64,000 nucleotides of DNA from Mesorhizobium sp. (GTDB lineage: Bacteria > Pseudomonadota > Alphaproteobacteria > Rhizobiales > Rhizobiaceae), in the NCBI RefSeq assembly GCF_017306545.1, contig NZ_JAFKID010000016.1, positions 1 to 64,000 of the forward strand, read 5' to 3'. Positions within the stretch are counted from its first letter, which is position 1; the number at the start of each line of letters is the position of its first letter. Shown here one piece after another: positions 44,487 through 53,148 of the stretch. Position numbers and translations under genes: made by a program. The notes below the pieces were generated by a model that was not told the origin of the DNA, did no database searches, and saw nothing but the letters and a program-made list of their open reading frames with translations.

Positions 44487-45659
44487 TTATTGGCCGAGGA
44501 TGCCGCTTCTGACAAGCCCTTCCGTTTCCGCTGCCGAAAAGCCGAAGCGCGCGAGTACGGAGGCGAGGGGCCGGCGGTTGGCGTCGGGTACTGTGGCCGC
44601 AACGGCCGGGGTGCCGGAAAAGCGCGGCGCCGGGGCAGGGCGGTCAAGACCGCCGACCCGCGTGAATGTCCGGCGCGCGCGATTGTGGGGATGGTCCTTC
44701 GCTTCGGCCAAGCTCAGCACCGGCGCCACGCAGGCGTCGCTGTCGGCAAAGATTTCCGCCCAGTCGTCGCGTGTTTTCAGCAAGAAGCGGGCGGCGATGG
44801 CGCTGCGCATGGCCTCCCATGTCGCGCGGTCGTATTGCCGGGCAAGGAAGCTCCGGTCCAGCGGCAACAGGCGGACGAATTCGGCAAAGAATTGCGGTTC
44901 CAGGCAACCGACGGCGACATGACGGCCGTCCGCCGTCTCATAGGTCCCGTAGAAAGGCGCGCCGCCGTCGAGCAGGTTTTCGCCGCGCGCGTCGCGCCAC
45001 AGGCCGGCGGCCATATAGGCGTGCAGCGGCGCCGTCAGCATGGCCGCGCCCTCGACCATCGCGGCATCCACCACCTGGCCCTTTCCGGTGCGGTCGCGCG
45101 CGACCAGCGCCGCCAGCATGCCGCTGACCAGCATCATGGTGCCGCCGCCGTAGTCGGCGACGAGGTTGAGCGGCGGCACCGGCTTTTCGGGCGGGCCGAT
45201 CGCATGCAAGGCGCCCGAGAGTGCCAGATAGGTGATGTCGTGGCCGGCGCGGCCGGCCAGCGGCCCGTCCTGGCCGAAGCCGGTCATGCGGCCGTAGACG
45301 AGGGCCGGATTGATGGCCATTGCTTCCTGCGGGCCGAGGCCGAGTCGTTCCATGACGCCGGGCCGGAAGCCTTCGATCAGGATGTCGGCCCGCGCGAGCA
45401 GGCGCAGAACGAGGTCGCGTCCCTCCGGCCGCTTCAGATCGAGCTTGAGGAGGGTGCGGCCGTGGCGGTCAAGGTCGAATCCGGGCGGCAGCGACAGGAA
45501 CGGCCGTCCGGTGCCGGCCCGCTCGATGCGCAGCACCTCGGCGCCCATCTCCGACAACATCAGGGCGGCCAGCGGCACGGGGCCGAGCCCGGCCATTTCC
45601 ACCACCGTCAGGCCGGCCAGCGGGCCGGGCTTTTGCGTGGCGGGAATGGCGGCGGGCAC
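44487..45659 (-). CDS. CaiB/BaiF CoA-transferase family (alpha-methylacyl-CoA racemase-like)
   Basis: 390 residues. Family III CoA-transferase fold: GLTVVEMAGLGPVPLAALMLSEMGAEVLRIE opens, AGHDITYLALSGAL carries the Asp characteristic of racemases, and LNLVADYGGGTMMLVSGMLAAL follows. Close to alpha-methylacyl-CoA racemases, which invert 2-methyl-branched acyl-CoA for beta-oxidation. It follows the SDR gene by 5 bases, so the two are coupled, and precedes the hugZ-like gene. Racemase or transferase cannot be fully separated by eye; the HD motif favours racemase. Confidence 0.87.
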   Translation of the reverse strand: MPAAIPATQKPGPLAGLTVVEMAGLGPVPLAALMLSEMGAEVLRIERAGTGRPFLSLPPGFDLDRHGRTLLKLDLKRPEGRDLVLRLLARADILIEGFRPGVMERLGLGPQEAMAINPALVYGRMTGFGQDGPLAGRAGHDITYLALSGALHAIGPPEKPVPPLNLVADYGGGTMMLVSGMLAALVARDRTGKGQVVDAAMVEGAAMLTAPLHAYMAAGLWRDARGENLLDGGAPFYGTYETADGRHVAVGCLEPQFFAEFVRLLPLDRSFLARQYDRATWEAMRSAIAARFLLKTRDDWAEIFADSDACVAPVLSLAEAKDHPHNRARRTFTRVGGLDRPAPAPRFSGTPAVAATVPDANRRPLASVLARFGFSAAETEGLVRSGILGQ

Positions 45660-45664
45660 GACGC

Positions 45665-46426
45665 CTACTTCGGCGCCATGCGGATGGCGCCGTCGAGGCG
45701 GATCGTCTCGCCGTTCAACATCTGGTTGTCGACGATGTGCAGAGCGAGCGCCGCATATTCGGAGGGCTCGCCGAGGCGAGGCGGGAAGGGCACGGCCGCG
45801 CCCAGCGAATCCTGCACTTCCTGCGGCATGCCCGCCATCATCGGCGTCTTGAAGATGCCGGGCGCGATGGTGCAGACGCGGATGCCGGAGCGGGCAAGGT
45901 CGCGCGCCACCGGCAGCGTCATGCCCACCACGCCGCCCTTCGAGGCCGAATAGGCGGCCTGGCCGATCTGGCCGTCATAAGCGGCGACCGAAGCGGTGTT
46001 GACGATGACGCCGCGCTCGCCGCCGGAAAGCGCTTCCAGTTTCGCTGCCTGATCTGCGAACAGGCGGATCATGTTGAAGGTGCCGACGAGATTGACCTCG
46101 ATCACCTTGCGGAACTGGTCGAGGGGATGCGGGCCGTCCTTGCCGACCGTCTTGACGCCGATGGCGATGCCGGCGCAGTTGACGAGGATGCGGGCAGGCC
46201 CAAGTTTTTCCGCCGCCTGCGCGATGGCCGCGGCCGCGCCGTCGGCGTTGGAGACGTCGCAGGCCACGGCCACGCCGCCGATCTCGGCCGCCACCTTGGC
46301 GGCGCGGTCGGCGCCGAGGTCGAGCACCGCCACTTTGGCGCCGCGCGCGGCCAATGCCCGTGCCGTTGCTTCGCCGAGGCCGGAGCCGCCGCCGGTGACG
46401 ATCGCTGTCTGGCCGCTGGGGTTCAT
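45665..46426 (-). CDS. Short-chain dehydrogenase, 3-hydroxyacyl-CoA dehydrogenase type II-like
   Basis: 253 residues from the ATG at 46426 (GGGAGGAGAC upstream). The NAD site is [18 protein letters not shown], the NNAG-like motif reads [10 protein letters not shown], and the catalytic Ser-Tyr-Lys lies in [24 protein letters not shown]. The sequence matches HSD17B10-like enzymes that oxidise 3-hydroxy-2-methylacyl-CoA in branched-chain breakdown. Its tight link to a racemase for 2-methylacyl-CoA fits branched-chain fatty acid or isoleucine-type catabolism. Confidence 0.92.
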   Translation of the reverse strand: MNPSGQTAIVTGGGSGLGEATARALAARGAKVAVLDLGADRAAKVAAEIGGVAVACDVSNADGAAAAIAQAAEKLGPARILVNCAGIAIGVKTVGKDGPHPLDQFRKVIEVNLVGTFNMIRLFADQAAKLEALSGGERGVIVNTASVAAYDGQIGQAAYSASKGGVVGMTLPVARDLARSGIRVCTIAPGIFKTPMMAGMPQEVQDSLGAAVPFPPRLGEPSEYAALALHIVDNQMLNGETIRLDGAIRMAPK

Positions 46427-46501
46427 GCCTGTCTCCTCCCTGTGATGATTGCCGATGCTATGGGGGCGCGGGCGCCGGCGCAACCGCCGGAAACAGGCTG
46501 C

Positions 46502-47026
46502 TCAGGCTGTTTCGCTCGCCGGCACCGCGTCGGCGTGATGCACCATGCCGGTCAGGGCCGCCACGGCGCCGGGGGCGATCTCGTGCGCCAGCACGCGGTT
46601 GTAGTCGACCGGCCTCGGCATGGCGATCTGGCCGTATGGAATGCGGGTGAAGCCGAGCGGGCCGTAATAGGGCTCGTCGCCGACCAGGACGACGGCGGCG
46701 GACCCGGCCTTGGCGGCTGCTTCGAGTGCGATTGCCACCAGCCGGCGGCCGATGCCGACATTCTTGTAGGCGGGGCGCACGGCAAGCGGCCCGAGCATCA
46801 GGGCGGTTCCCTTGCCCGCAACGATGCGCGTCATGCGCACGGAGGCGACGACGGCGCCGCCGTCCATCGCCACGAAGGACAGCGCCCGCTCATGCGGTCC
46901 GCCTTCGCGGATCTTGTAGGCGGCGCGCGCGAAGCGTCCCGGCCCGAAGGCTTCCTCGTTGATGGCGTCGATTTCGGGGTCGTGCGCCGGGGTTTCCGGC
47001 AGGTAGGCGATGTCGGCAAGGCTCAT
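46502..47026 (-). CDS. GNAT family N-acetyltransferase
   Basis: 174 residues from the ATG at 47026. Acetyl-CoA-binding motif A is LGPLAVRPAYKNVGIGRRLV, followed by the VVLVGDEPYYGPLGF motif common to a GNAT subgroup found next to many rhizobial genes. Substrate is unknown. It is 75 bases before the SDR gene on the same strand, possibly in one transcript, though a promoter between them is not excluded. No fused domain. Confidence 0.88.
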   Translation of the reverse strand: MSLADIAYLPETPAHDPEIDAINEEAFGPGRFARAAYKIREGGPHERALSFVAMDGGAVVASVRMTRIVAGKGTALMLGPLAVRPAYKNVGIGRRLVAIALEAAAKAGSAAVVLVGDEPYYGPLGFTRIPYGQIAMPRPVDYNRVLAHEIAPGAVAALTGMVHHADAVPASETA

Positions 47027-47294
47027 GGTCTTCGCGTTCCGGGTACGGGAAAAGGATGCTGCGCGGGGCAGCGTTCGCCAATGACGCGCCTCAGGCGCGG
47101 GCGTCCTTTCGTCGTCGGTCGAACCGGAGCATGGCAAAGACATCGAACATGATGGCTTCCGCTAGCATCAAATTCCGATGCCCGCAATCGGGCTTTTGCG
47201 CGAGGATATCGGTTGACGGTGCGTTTCCCCGGCAGCGCTTTTGCCCTGCAAGGCGATGGCCTACATGGGGCGCAGGAAACGAAAGGACACGGCG

Positions 47295-48281
47295 ATGGGT
47301 CTTCTGGTCGACGGCAAATGGCAGGATCGCTGGTACGACACCACGGAAAGCGGCGGCCGCTTCGTGCGCGGGCAATCGCAATGGCGCGACTGGGTGACGG
47401 TGGACGGCAAGCCGGCCGAAGGCCGCACGCGCGGCTTCAAGGCCGAGCCGGGGCGCTATCATCTCTACGTCTCGCTGGCCTGCCCGTGGGCTCATCGCAC
47501 GCTGATCCTGCGCAAACTGAAGAGACTGGAGGACATAATTTCCGTTTCCGTCGTCCATCACTACATGGGCGAGAACGGCTGGACCTTTCTCAAGGAAGAC
47601 GGCGCCACCGGCGATACGCTTTACGGCAGCGACTTCCTGCACCAGATCTACACGAAGGCCGATCCGGCCTATTCCGGCCGCGTCACCGTACCGGTGCTGT
47701 GGGACAAGCAGGACCGGACGATCGTCAACAACGAATCCTCGGAAATCATCCGCATGCTCAATTCGGCTTTCGACGAATGGGGCGATGCGGGCGTGGATTT
47801 CTATCCCGAACCGTTGCGGCAGGAGATCGACGCGATCAACGCCACGGTCTATCCGGCGATCAACAACGGCGTCTACCGGGCCGGTTTCGCCACCACGCAG
47901 GCGGCTTACGAAGAGGCGTTCGCGGAGCTTTTCACCGCTCTCGACCAGATCGAGGAAAAGCTGTCGCGCCAGCGCTATCTGACCGGCGGGCGCATCACCG
48001 AAGCGGACTTGCGGCTGTTCACCACGCTGGTGCGCTTCGATCCGGTCTATGTCGGTCATTTCAAGTGCAACCTGCGCCGCATCGCCGACTATCCGAACCT
48101 GTCGAACTATCTGCGCGACCTCTATCAAGTGCCGGGCGTGGCGGACACGGTGAACCTCCTGCACATCAAGGCGCACTACTACGGCAGCCACAAGACCATC
48201 AATCCGACCGGCGTCGTGCCCGTCGGGCCGGAACTCGATTATTCGGCGCCGCACGACCGTGCCCGCCTGTCCGTCCGCTGA
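47295..48281 (+). CDS. Glutathionyl-hydroquinone reductase (GST family, YqjG/PcpF-like)
   Basis: 328 residues from the ATG at 47295 with AAAGGA upstream. The catalytic cysteine is in YVSLACPWAHRTLI; VPVLWDKQDRTIVNNESSEI is the cis-Pro/glutathione-binding part; the C-terminal helical domain has LTGGRITEADLRLFTTLVRFDPVY and the NLLHIKAHYYGSH end. This is the Xi-class GST layout. Such enzymes reduce glutathionyl-hydroquinones with a second glutathione. Stand-alone gene, divergent from the GNAT. Confidence 0.93.
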   Translation: MGLLVDGKWQDRWYDTTESGGRFVRGQSQWRDWVTVDGKPAEGRTRGFKAEPGRYHLYVSLACPWAHRTLILRKLKRLEDIISVSVVHHYMGENGWTFLKEDGATGDTLYGSDFLHQIYTKADPAYSGRVTVPVLWDKQDRTIVNNESSEIIRMLNSAFDEWGDAGVDFYPEPLRQEIDAINATVYPAINNGVYRAGFATTQAAYEEAFAELFTALDQIEEKLSRQRYLTGGRITEADLRLFTTLVRFDPVYVGHFKCNLRRIADYPNLSNYLRDLYQVPGVADTVNLLHIKAHYYGSHKTINPTGVVPVGPELDYSAPHDRARLSVR

Positions 48282-48290
48282 CGGGAAGGC

Positions 48291-48806
48291 TCACCAGTCG
48301 GGCGAAGGCGGCGTGCCGCCGAAGACTTCGGCAATGCGCCTCAGCGTCGCCGGCGTCACGCCGGCGGGCAGGGCGTCCAGCGGAAAGAAACCGGCCTCGG
48401 CGATTTCGCGGTCGGGCCGTTTGGGCGCCGATTGGCTGAACGCCTCGACCAGATAGAAGGCGACATGGTCGCGCGGGCTGGAGCGGCGGTTGAAATGGAT
48501 GGATTTCAGCTGCGGCGGTGCGGTCAGCACGATGTTGGCTTCCTCGGAAATCTCGCGCGTCAGCGCTTCCTCCATCGTCTCGCCGCGCTCGACGCCGCCG
48601 CCCGGAAGCTGCCAGCCCGGCACATAGGTATGGCGGATGAGGAAGACTGTGTTGGCGGCGCGGTCGTGGATCAGGCCGCGCACGCCGAGCGTCATCGGCC
48701 TCGCCAGCACGAAGTAGAGATGGAACAGCCTGGCGCGCAGGCCCGGCCAGCCGGTCTGGCGGAACGCGGCTTCCGGCTCGGCCTGCGTCATGGTGCGCGA
48801 AACCAT
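48291..48806 (-). CDS. Nudix hydrolase
   Basis: 171 residues. The Nudix box begins at GGGVERGE and continues through REISEEAN, with the usual Gly of EExG replaced by Asn, a mild deviation. The family removes diphosphate-linked groups with magnesium; substrate unknown. It is convergent with the glutathionyl reductase, 9 bases apart. The start may be the first ATG at 48806 or MTQAEPE five codons later. The two divergent genes 48291/48842 share a 35-base promoter space. Confidence 0.9.
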   Translation of the reverse strand: MVSRTMTQAEPEAAFRQTGWPGLRARLFHLYFVLARPMTLGVRGLIHDRAANTVFLIRHTYVPGWQLPGGGVERGETMEEALTREISEEANIVLTAPPQLKSIHFNRRSSPRDHVAFYLVEAFSQSAPKRPDREIAEAGFFPLDALPAGVTPATLRRIAEVFGGTPPSPDW

Positions 48807-48841
48807 ATATGGAAAGCGGCGCGGCCGTCCCGTAAGAAGGG

Positions 48842-49768
48842 ATGATGTTCAGGCTTGCGCATATTTCCGACGTCCATCTCGGTCCCCTGCCTCCTGTATC
48901 CTATCGCGACCTGGCCTCCAAGCGGGTGGTCGGCTACGTCAACTGGCAGCGCAACCGGCGCAGGCACATGCGCGACAGCGTGCTGGAAACGCTGATCGCC
49001 GATCTCAAGGCGGCGGCTCCCGATCATCTGGCCGTCACCGGCGACCTGGTCAACCTGGCTCTCGACGGCGAGATCGAGATGGCGCGCCTATGGCTGGAGA
49101 CGCTCGGCGCGCCGGCGGACGTTTCGGTCGTGCCGGGCAACCACGACGCCTATGTGCCGGGCGCCTTCGACAAGGTCTGCCGTGCCTGGGGGCCCTGGAT
49201 GACCGGCGACGGCGCCAATGCAACGGTCGATCGCAATGCTTTCCCTTACCTCAGGGTGCGCGGGGCCGTCGCGCTCATCGGCATTTCGACGGCGCGCGCC
49301 ACGGCGCCTTTCATGGCCAACGGCTTCTTCGAGGAAGGGCAGGCGGCGCGTCTCGGCAGGACGCTGGAGGAGACGGGCAGGCTGGGCCTGTTCCGCGTCG
49401 TGATGATCCACCATCCGCCGCTGCGAGCGGCGGTGCCGCAGCACAAGCGGCTGTTCGGCATTTCGCGCTTCCACAAGACGATCGGCCGCCACGGCGCGGA
49501 ACTGGTGCTGCACGGCCATTCGCATCTTCCCTCGCTCGGCTGGATGGGCGCGCGCGGGACACGCATTCCGGTGGTGGGCGTCGCAGCCGCCGGGCAGGCG
49601 CCGGACGGGCGGCATCCGCCGGCCCAGTACAATCTGGTCGAGATCGACGGCAGCGCGGAGGCATGGAGCGTCAGGCTGACCCGGCGCGGCTTCACCGGTC
49701 CGTCGCTGCCGCTTGCCGATCTCGAAACCGTCGAACTCGGGGCCGCGCCGGAAATGGTCAGAAGCTGA
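48842..49768 (+). CDS. Calcineurin-like metallophosphoesterase
   Basis: 308 residues. All five metal motifs are present: HISDVHLG, AVTGDLVN, VPGNHDAY, VMIHHPPL and LHGHSHLPS. It lacks signal or membrane helices. It hydrolyses phosphodiesters or pyrophosphates such as nucleotides or UDP-sugars; target unknown. The start (MMF) follows AAGGG. Its 3' end overlaps the convergent gene 49758-50393 by 11 bases. Confidence 0.92.
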   Translation: MMFRLAHISDVHLGPLPPVSYRDLASKRVVGYVNWQRNRRRHMRDSVLETLIADLKAAAPDHLAVTGDLVNLALDGEIEMARLWLETLGAPADVSVVPGNHDAYVPGAFDKVCRAWGPWMTGDGANATVDRNAFPYLRVRGAVALIGISTARATAPFMANGFFEEGQAARLGRTLEETGRLGLFRVVMIHHPPLRAAVPQHKRLFGISRFHKTIGRHGAELVLHGHSHLPSLGWMGARGTRIPVVGVAAAGQAPDGRHPPAQYNLVEIDGSAEAWSVRLTRRGFTGPSLPLADLETVELGAAPEMVRS

Positions 49769-50393
49769 TCTTCAGCGCCGTCAGGCGGTCCCAGAACAGC
49801 ACCGCCGCGACGGCGAGTCCGACGAGGGCGCCGGCGGCGATGACGCCGAGGGTGGAAAAGAGCGCCGGCCAGAAACCGGCGCCGCCCTGCCGTGCCGCAC
49901 GCAAGGGCGGTTCCGCCTCGGCGACGGGCGGCCGTGCGAAGCCGGTAAGCGCCGGCTCCGGGCCGCCTTCCATCATGCGCTGCCGCTCGACTACGCGCTC
50001 GGCGACATAGCGCGTCACGTGATCGGCCACCGTCTTCATCTCGGTCGATTCCGCCAGCACGACGCGGCCGATGCGCGTGTCCTTGAGGAAACGGTACGTA
50101 CGGCGGTCGCGCCCCATGGCGACATGAGTGACGGCGTCGATCCATAGCCGCGGTTGCAGGCCGGCCGAGACGACGAAGTCGAAACTGTCGTCATCTGCCG
50201 GCACGTCGGCAAACACCGGCGCCAGTTCGGCGGCGAGCAGGTCGAGGCGCATGCGATGGGCTTCGCGCAGGTCGACAACCACGTCGTCGCGGTCGGCAAG
50301 CGCGTTCTTCACCTCGCGTATGGCGTCCGACAGCTTGCGCGACGGTTCGATCGGGGTCACGTTCTCGCCTGCGTCCTGCATCGGCAGCCTCAT
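49758..50393 (-). CDS. Conserved-looking protein with one C-terminal membrane helix
   Basis: 211 residues. The body is soluble (LSDAIREVKNALADRDDVVV, a segment FVVSAGLQPRLWIDAVTHVAMGRDRRTYRFL, then an alpha stretch MKTVADHVTRYVAERVVERQRM), followed by an Ala/Pro linker and one membrane span (ALFSTLGVIAAGALVGLAVAAVLFW) ending at ALKISF. Tail-anchored in the inner membrane with the body in the cytosol is likely. I do not know a function. The start precedes an AAGG-poor region; the second Met (MQDAGENV) is another choice. Confidence 0.7.
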   Translation of the reverse strand: MRLPMQDAGENVTPIEPSRKLSDAIREVKNALADRDDVVVDLREAHRMRLDLLAAELAPVFADVPADDDSFDFVVSAGLQPRLWIDAVTHVAMGRDRRTYRFLKDTRIGRVVLAESTEMKTVADHVTRYVAERVVERQRMMEGGPEPALTGFARPPVAEAEPPLRAARQGGAGFWPALFSTLGVIAAGALVGLAVAAVLFWDRLTALKISF

Positions 50394-50448
50394 GGTTGGT
50401 TAAGGCAAGGTTAACACAGAACCAACCGGAATGCACCCACGGTCGATA

Positions 50449-51219
50449 TCAGCGCGCCGTGCGGCCGATGGTCGAGCGGATCGCCGCCACGACCGCTTCG
50501 GGGGCCTCTTCGATCAGCATATGGCCGGCACGGGCGAGGCGCTGCACGACGAAACGATCCGGCAGGCTTTGCGCCTGCGAGGCCGGCAGGACAGGATCTC
50601 CCATGCCCCACAGCACCGTTACCGGCATCGCCAGCGACGCGAGGAGCGCGGCCGGGATGGCGCCCTGACGGTCGTCGCGGGTGATCGAGGCGGCGATTTC
50701 GGCCAACTTGTCTACCTGGCCGGGCTGGCGCCGCATCGCCAGCAGGATCTCGATCGTATCCGCCGGCGTCGTTGCGCCAGGCCCCGACATGGCGGCCAGA
50801 CAGGCGGCCAGTTCGGCCGGATCGGCGGCTCGCGCGTAGCGGCGCAGCAGCGCGGCGGCGATTTCCGGGCCGACGCCGCCCGGCGCCAGCAAGGTCAGCG
50901 AGGCGACGCGCTCCGGCGCCGCCAGCGCCGTCAGCATGGCGATGGCCCCGCCCATGGAATGACCGACGAGATGGACGCGCAACAGGTTGTGTGCGGCCAT
51001 GTCGGCGGCGATCGCCTGCGCCGCCTTGCGCGGCGACCCGGCGTCCGGGACCGCCAGCGAGGCGCCGTGGCCCGGCAGGTCGTAGGCCAGCGTGCGCGCG
51101 GTGCCGGAAAGTGCCGACGCGACACCGTTCCAGACGCCGTGACCGGCGCCGAAGCCATGCAGCAGGACGGCGATCTCCTCGCCTTCGCCCCGCCAGGATG
51201 CAAACAGCGAAGATGTCAT
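50449..51219 (-). CDS. Alpha/beta hydrolase
   Basis: 256 residues. The oxyanion segment is LLHGFGAGHGVW, the nucleophile elbow VHLVGHSMGGAIAM (GxSxG), the acid is in VLWGMGDPVLP and the catalytic His in LARAGHMLIEEAP. Fold and size match small esterases/lactonases. It lies 45 bases after the TPR gene on the same strand, and is probably read from the same transcript. Substrate open. Confidence 0.9.
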   Translation of the reverse strand: MTSSLFASWRGEGEEIAVLLHGFGAGHGVWNGVASALSGTARTLAYDLPGHGASLAVPDAGSPRKAAQAIAADMAAHNLLRVHLVGHSMGGAIAMLTALAAPERVASLTLLAPGGVGPEIAAALLRRYARAADPAELAACLAAMSGPGATTPADTIEILLAMRRQPGQVDKLAEIAASITRDDRQGAIPAALLASLAMPVTVLWGMGDPVLPASQAQSLPDRFVVQRLARAGHMLIEEAPEAVVAAIRSTIGRTAR

Positions 51220-51264
51220 CTCGGGAACAGGTCCGGCATTGTTGAAACAGGCTTCATGACGGCA

Positions 51265-53010
51265 TCAGGTCGCGCTTCCCAGCCCGGCGTCGCGCAGCGC
51301 GTCCACCAGCCGGTCGACCAGGTCGGCCGGATATTTGCGCTCGACGAAAGTTCCGCGCGGGTTGGCGGCGAAGCGCGGGAAATCGGCGGTCAGCTCGGCC
51401 AGGATGGCGCGCCTTGCCGTGTCGTCGCCGGTCGCCTTGGCGGCGATCAGGCGCGCAGCGAGATAGTGCGACTTGGTCGCAGTGGTCGTCAGCGCGGAAG
51501 CGGCGTTGCCGGCCCGCTCCATGTCGCCCTGCATGAAGGCGCCGATGAACAGGCCGAAGTCCCACCAGGTTGGATGGCCGCTGGAGGCTTCGACGGCGCG
51601 GGCGATGATGGGCGTGCCTTCGGCATAGCGGCCGGCGAAGATCAGGCCGTAGGCGTAGGCGGCGGCCATCGAGAGATCATCGGTGTTGAGTTCGTACGCC
51701 TTGCGCATCCAGCGGATCGATTCGTCGGACTTGCCAAGCCGGGCGTTGAGATAGCCGTAGGCGCGGTGCGCGTTGGGGCTGTTGGCGCCGCGTTGAACGG
51801 CCTTGTGCGCCAGCGCCCAGGCCTTCTCCACGGATGCGTCCGGTGGATAGGAATAGCGATCCGTCACCGCCTCGAGTTGAAGCGAGGCCAGTTCCGAATA
51901 AACGAGAGACGATTTCGCGCCCCGCTCAGCCAGCGTTTCCAGGCACCGGTAGGCCGTTTCATGCGAGGCAGCGTTCTGGTCGAGGTAATAGGCCTCGTTG
52001 AGCAGCAGGCAGCGGATCAGCCCGGTCTGCTGGCCGCTTTGCTGGATCGTCGTGTAGATCGTGCCGGACGCCGGCACCGTGGCGCTCAACAGGCCGGCCA
52101 CCCGGTCTTCGACCTCGCCGGGCGCGGTATCGGCGCGGCTGAAGGTGCGCGACAGAAGCACACGGCCGGTGGCGACGTTCTGCAATTCGATCGTTATGTC
52201 TCCGGCAAGCGGACCGGACCGCAATTCGTAGACGAAGCTGATGGCGTCGGCCGCATGATCGCGCTCGTCTGCGATGGCGCGGCCGATGAAATCGACGGTG
52301 TCGAAGCCTGTCAGGCCGGCGCGCATGGCGGCGGCGACCCTGTCCGCCTCCGCCCCTTTCGCCTTCACCACCAGATAGACGAGCGGCAGCGCCTCCATGG
52401 CCGTGACGGCATCGATGCTGGCGGTGGCGACAGGGGCTTCCGTGTCGGGCGCGGCGGCGGTGGGAACGGCGAGGAAATCGCCCTGGCGCACGATGAGAAC
52501 GCCGAGCATGGCGACCACCAGCGCAATTGCCAACCAGAAGAATCGGATCTGGCGCATAAGCAGGGGAGCCGCCGCCAGCGATGCGCCCGCCATGGCCGGA
52601 ACCTGGCGGTCGACTCTATCAGGCGCATGAGGCCGTAAGGTTGGGCCTGCCGCGGCCGAGGCTTGGGCGGAATTGCTTTCGTAGACCGGAACGTAGGTGC
52701 CGCGCGGCACGACGATGCGCAGCGGATCGCCGGCGCCTTCGGTGGCGAAATACTGCTCCAGCAGGTCGCGCAGGCGGCCGGCCTGCACCCGCACCACCGC
52801 ATCCGTCGCCGAATCGAAATCGGCATCCTTGCCGAAGACGTCCATGGCGATGGAAAAACCCTTGAGCCGGTCGGCCTCGCCGGCCTGCTCGCGCTCCACA
52901 AGGTAGCGCAAAAGGTTCCGCGCACGTTCGGAGCGGGCAAACGTCTCGCTGGCAAGAAGCCGCTCCAGCGTTTCGCGCACTGCGGGGGCGGCAGGCGTGG
53001 AATGCTGCAA
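51265..53010 (-). CDS. TPR-containing regulator with rhizobial adenylate-cyclase-like N-terminal domain
   Basis: 581 residues from the TTG at 53010, which has GGAAGGG 8 bases upstream; an ATG at 53052 is the alternative. Residues ~8-100 form the domain often seen ahead of adenylate cyclases or TPRs in Rhizobiales (SERARNLLRYLVEREQAGEA, LKGFSIAMDVFGKDADFDS, VRVQAGRLRDLLEQYFA). One membrane span is near ~165-185 (FFWLAIALVVAMLGVLIV). TPR-like helices fill the C-terminal half (PNAHRAYGYLNARLGKSDESI, AAYAYGLIFAGRYAEGT). No cyclase catalytic domain. Possibly a membrane sensor; ligand unknown. Confidence 0.8.
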   Translation of the reverse strand: MQHSTPAAPAVRETLERLLASETFARSERARNLLRYLVEREQAGEADRLKGFSIAMDVFGKDADFDSATDAVVRVQAGRLRDLLEQYFATEGAGDPLRIVVPRGTYVPVYESNSAQASAAAGPTLRPHAPDRVDRQVPAMAGASLAAAPLLMRQIRFFWLAIALVVAMLGVLIVRQGDFLAVPTAAAPDTEAPVATASIDAVTAMEALPLVYLVVKAKGAEADRVAAAMRAGLTGFDTVDFIGRAIADERDHAADAISFVYELRSGPLAGDITIELQNVATGRVLLSRTFSRADTAPGEVEDRVAGLLSATVPASGTIYTTIQQSGQQTGLIRCLLLNEAYYLDQNAASHETAYRCLETLAERGAKSSLVYSELASLQLEAVTDRYSYPPDASVEKAWALAHKAVQRGANSPNAHRAYGYLNARLGKSDESIRWMRKAYELNTDDLSMAAAYAYGLIFAGRYAEGTPIIARAVEASSGHPTWWDFGLFIGAFMQGDMERAGNAASALTTTATKSHYLAARLIAAKATGDDTARRAILAELTADFPRFAANPRGTFVERKYPADLVDRLVDALRDAGLGSAT

Positions 53011-53103
53011 GTGTCGAACCCTTCCAGTCGGCACAAGTTGAGATGCGATCATATAGCGCCGACACCGGCGTACAAGCATCGATGCGGCGCACATCGATTA
53101 TTT

Positions 53104-53129
53104 ACCCGGCCGAAAAAATCCGGCCGGGT
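53104..53129 (-). terminator. Possible leuA terminator hairpin
   Basis: ACCCGGCC and GGCCGGGT pair perfectly around a T-rich loop 20 bases after the leuA stop on the minus strand. There is no T run after the stem in that direction, so it may be a stabiliser or a Rho-type end instead. Confidence 0.45.
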
Positions 53130-53148
53130 CTTGGTTGGGGGGCAGGTC

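Noticed and set aside
47091..48254. Minus-strand open frame opposite the glutathionyl-hydroquinone reductase
   Set aside because: No recognisable motifs; the plus-strand protein is complete with its catalytic cysteine and ribosome site.
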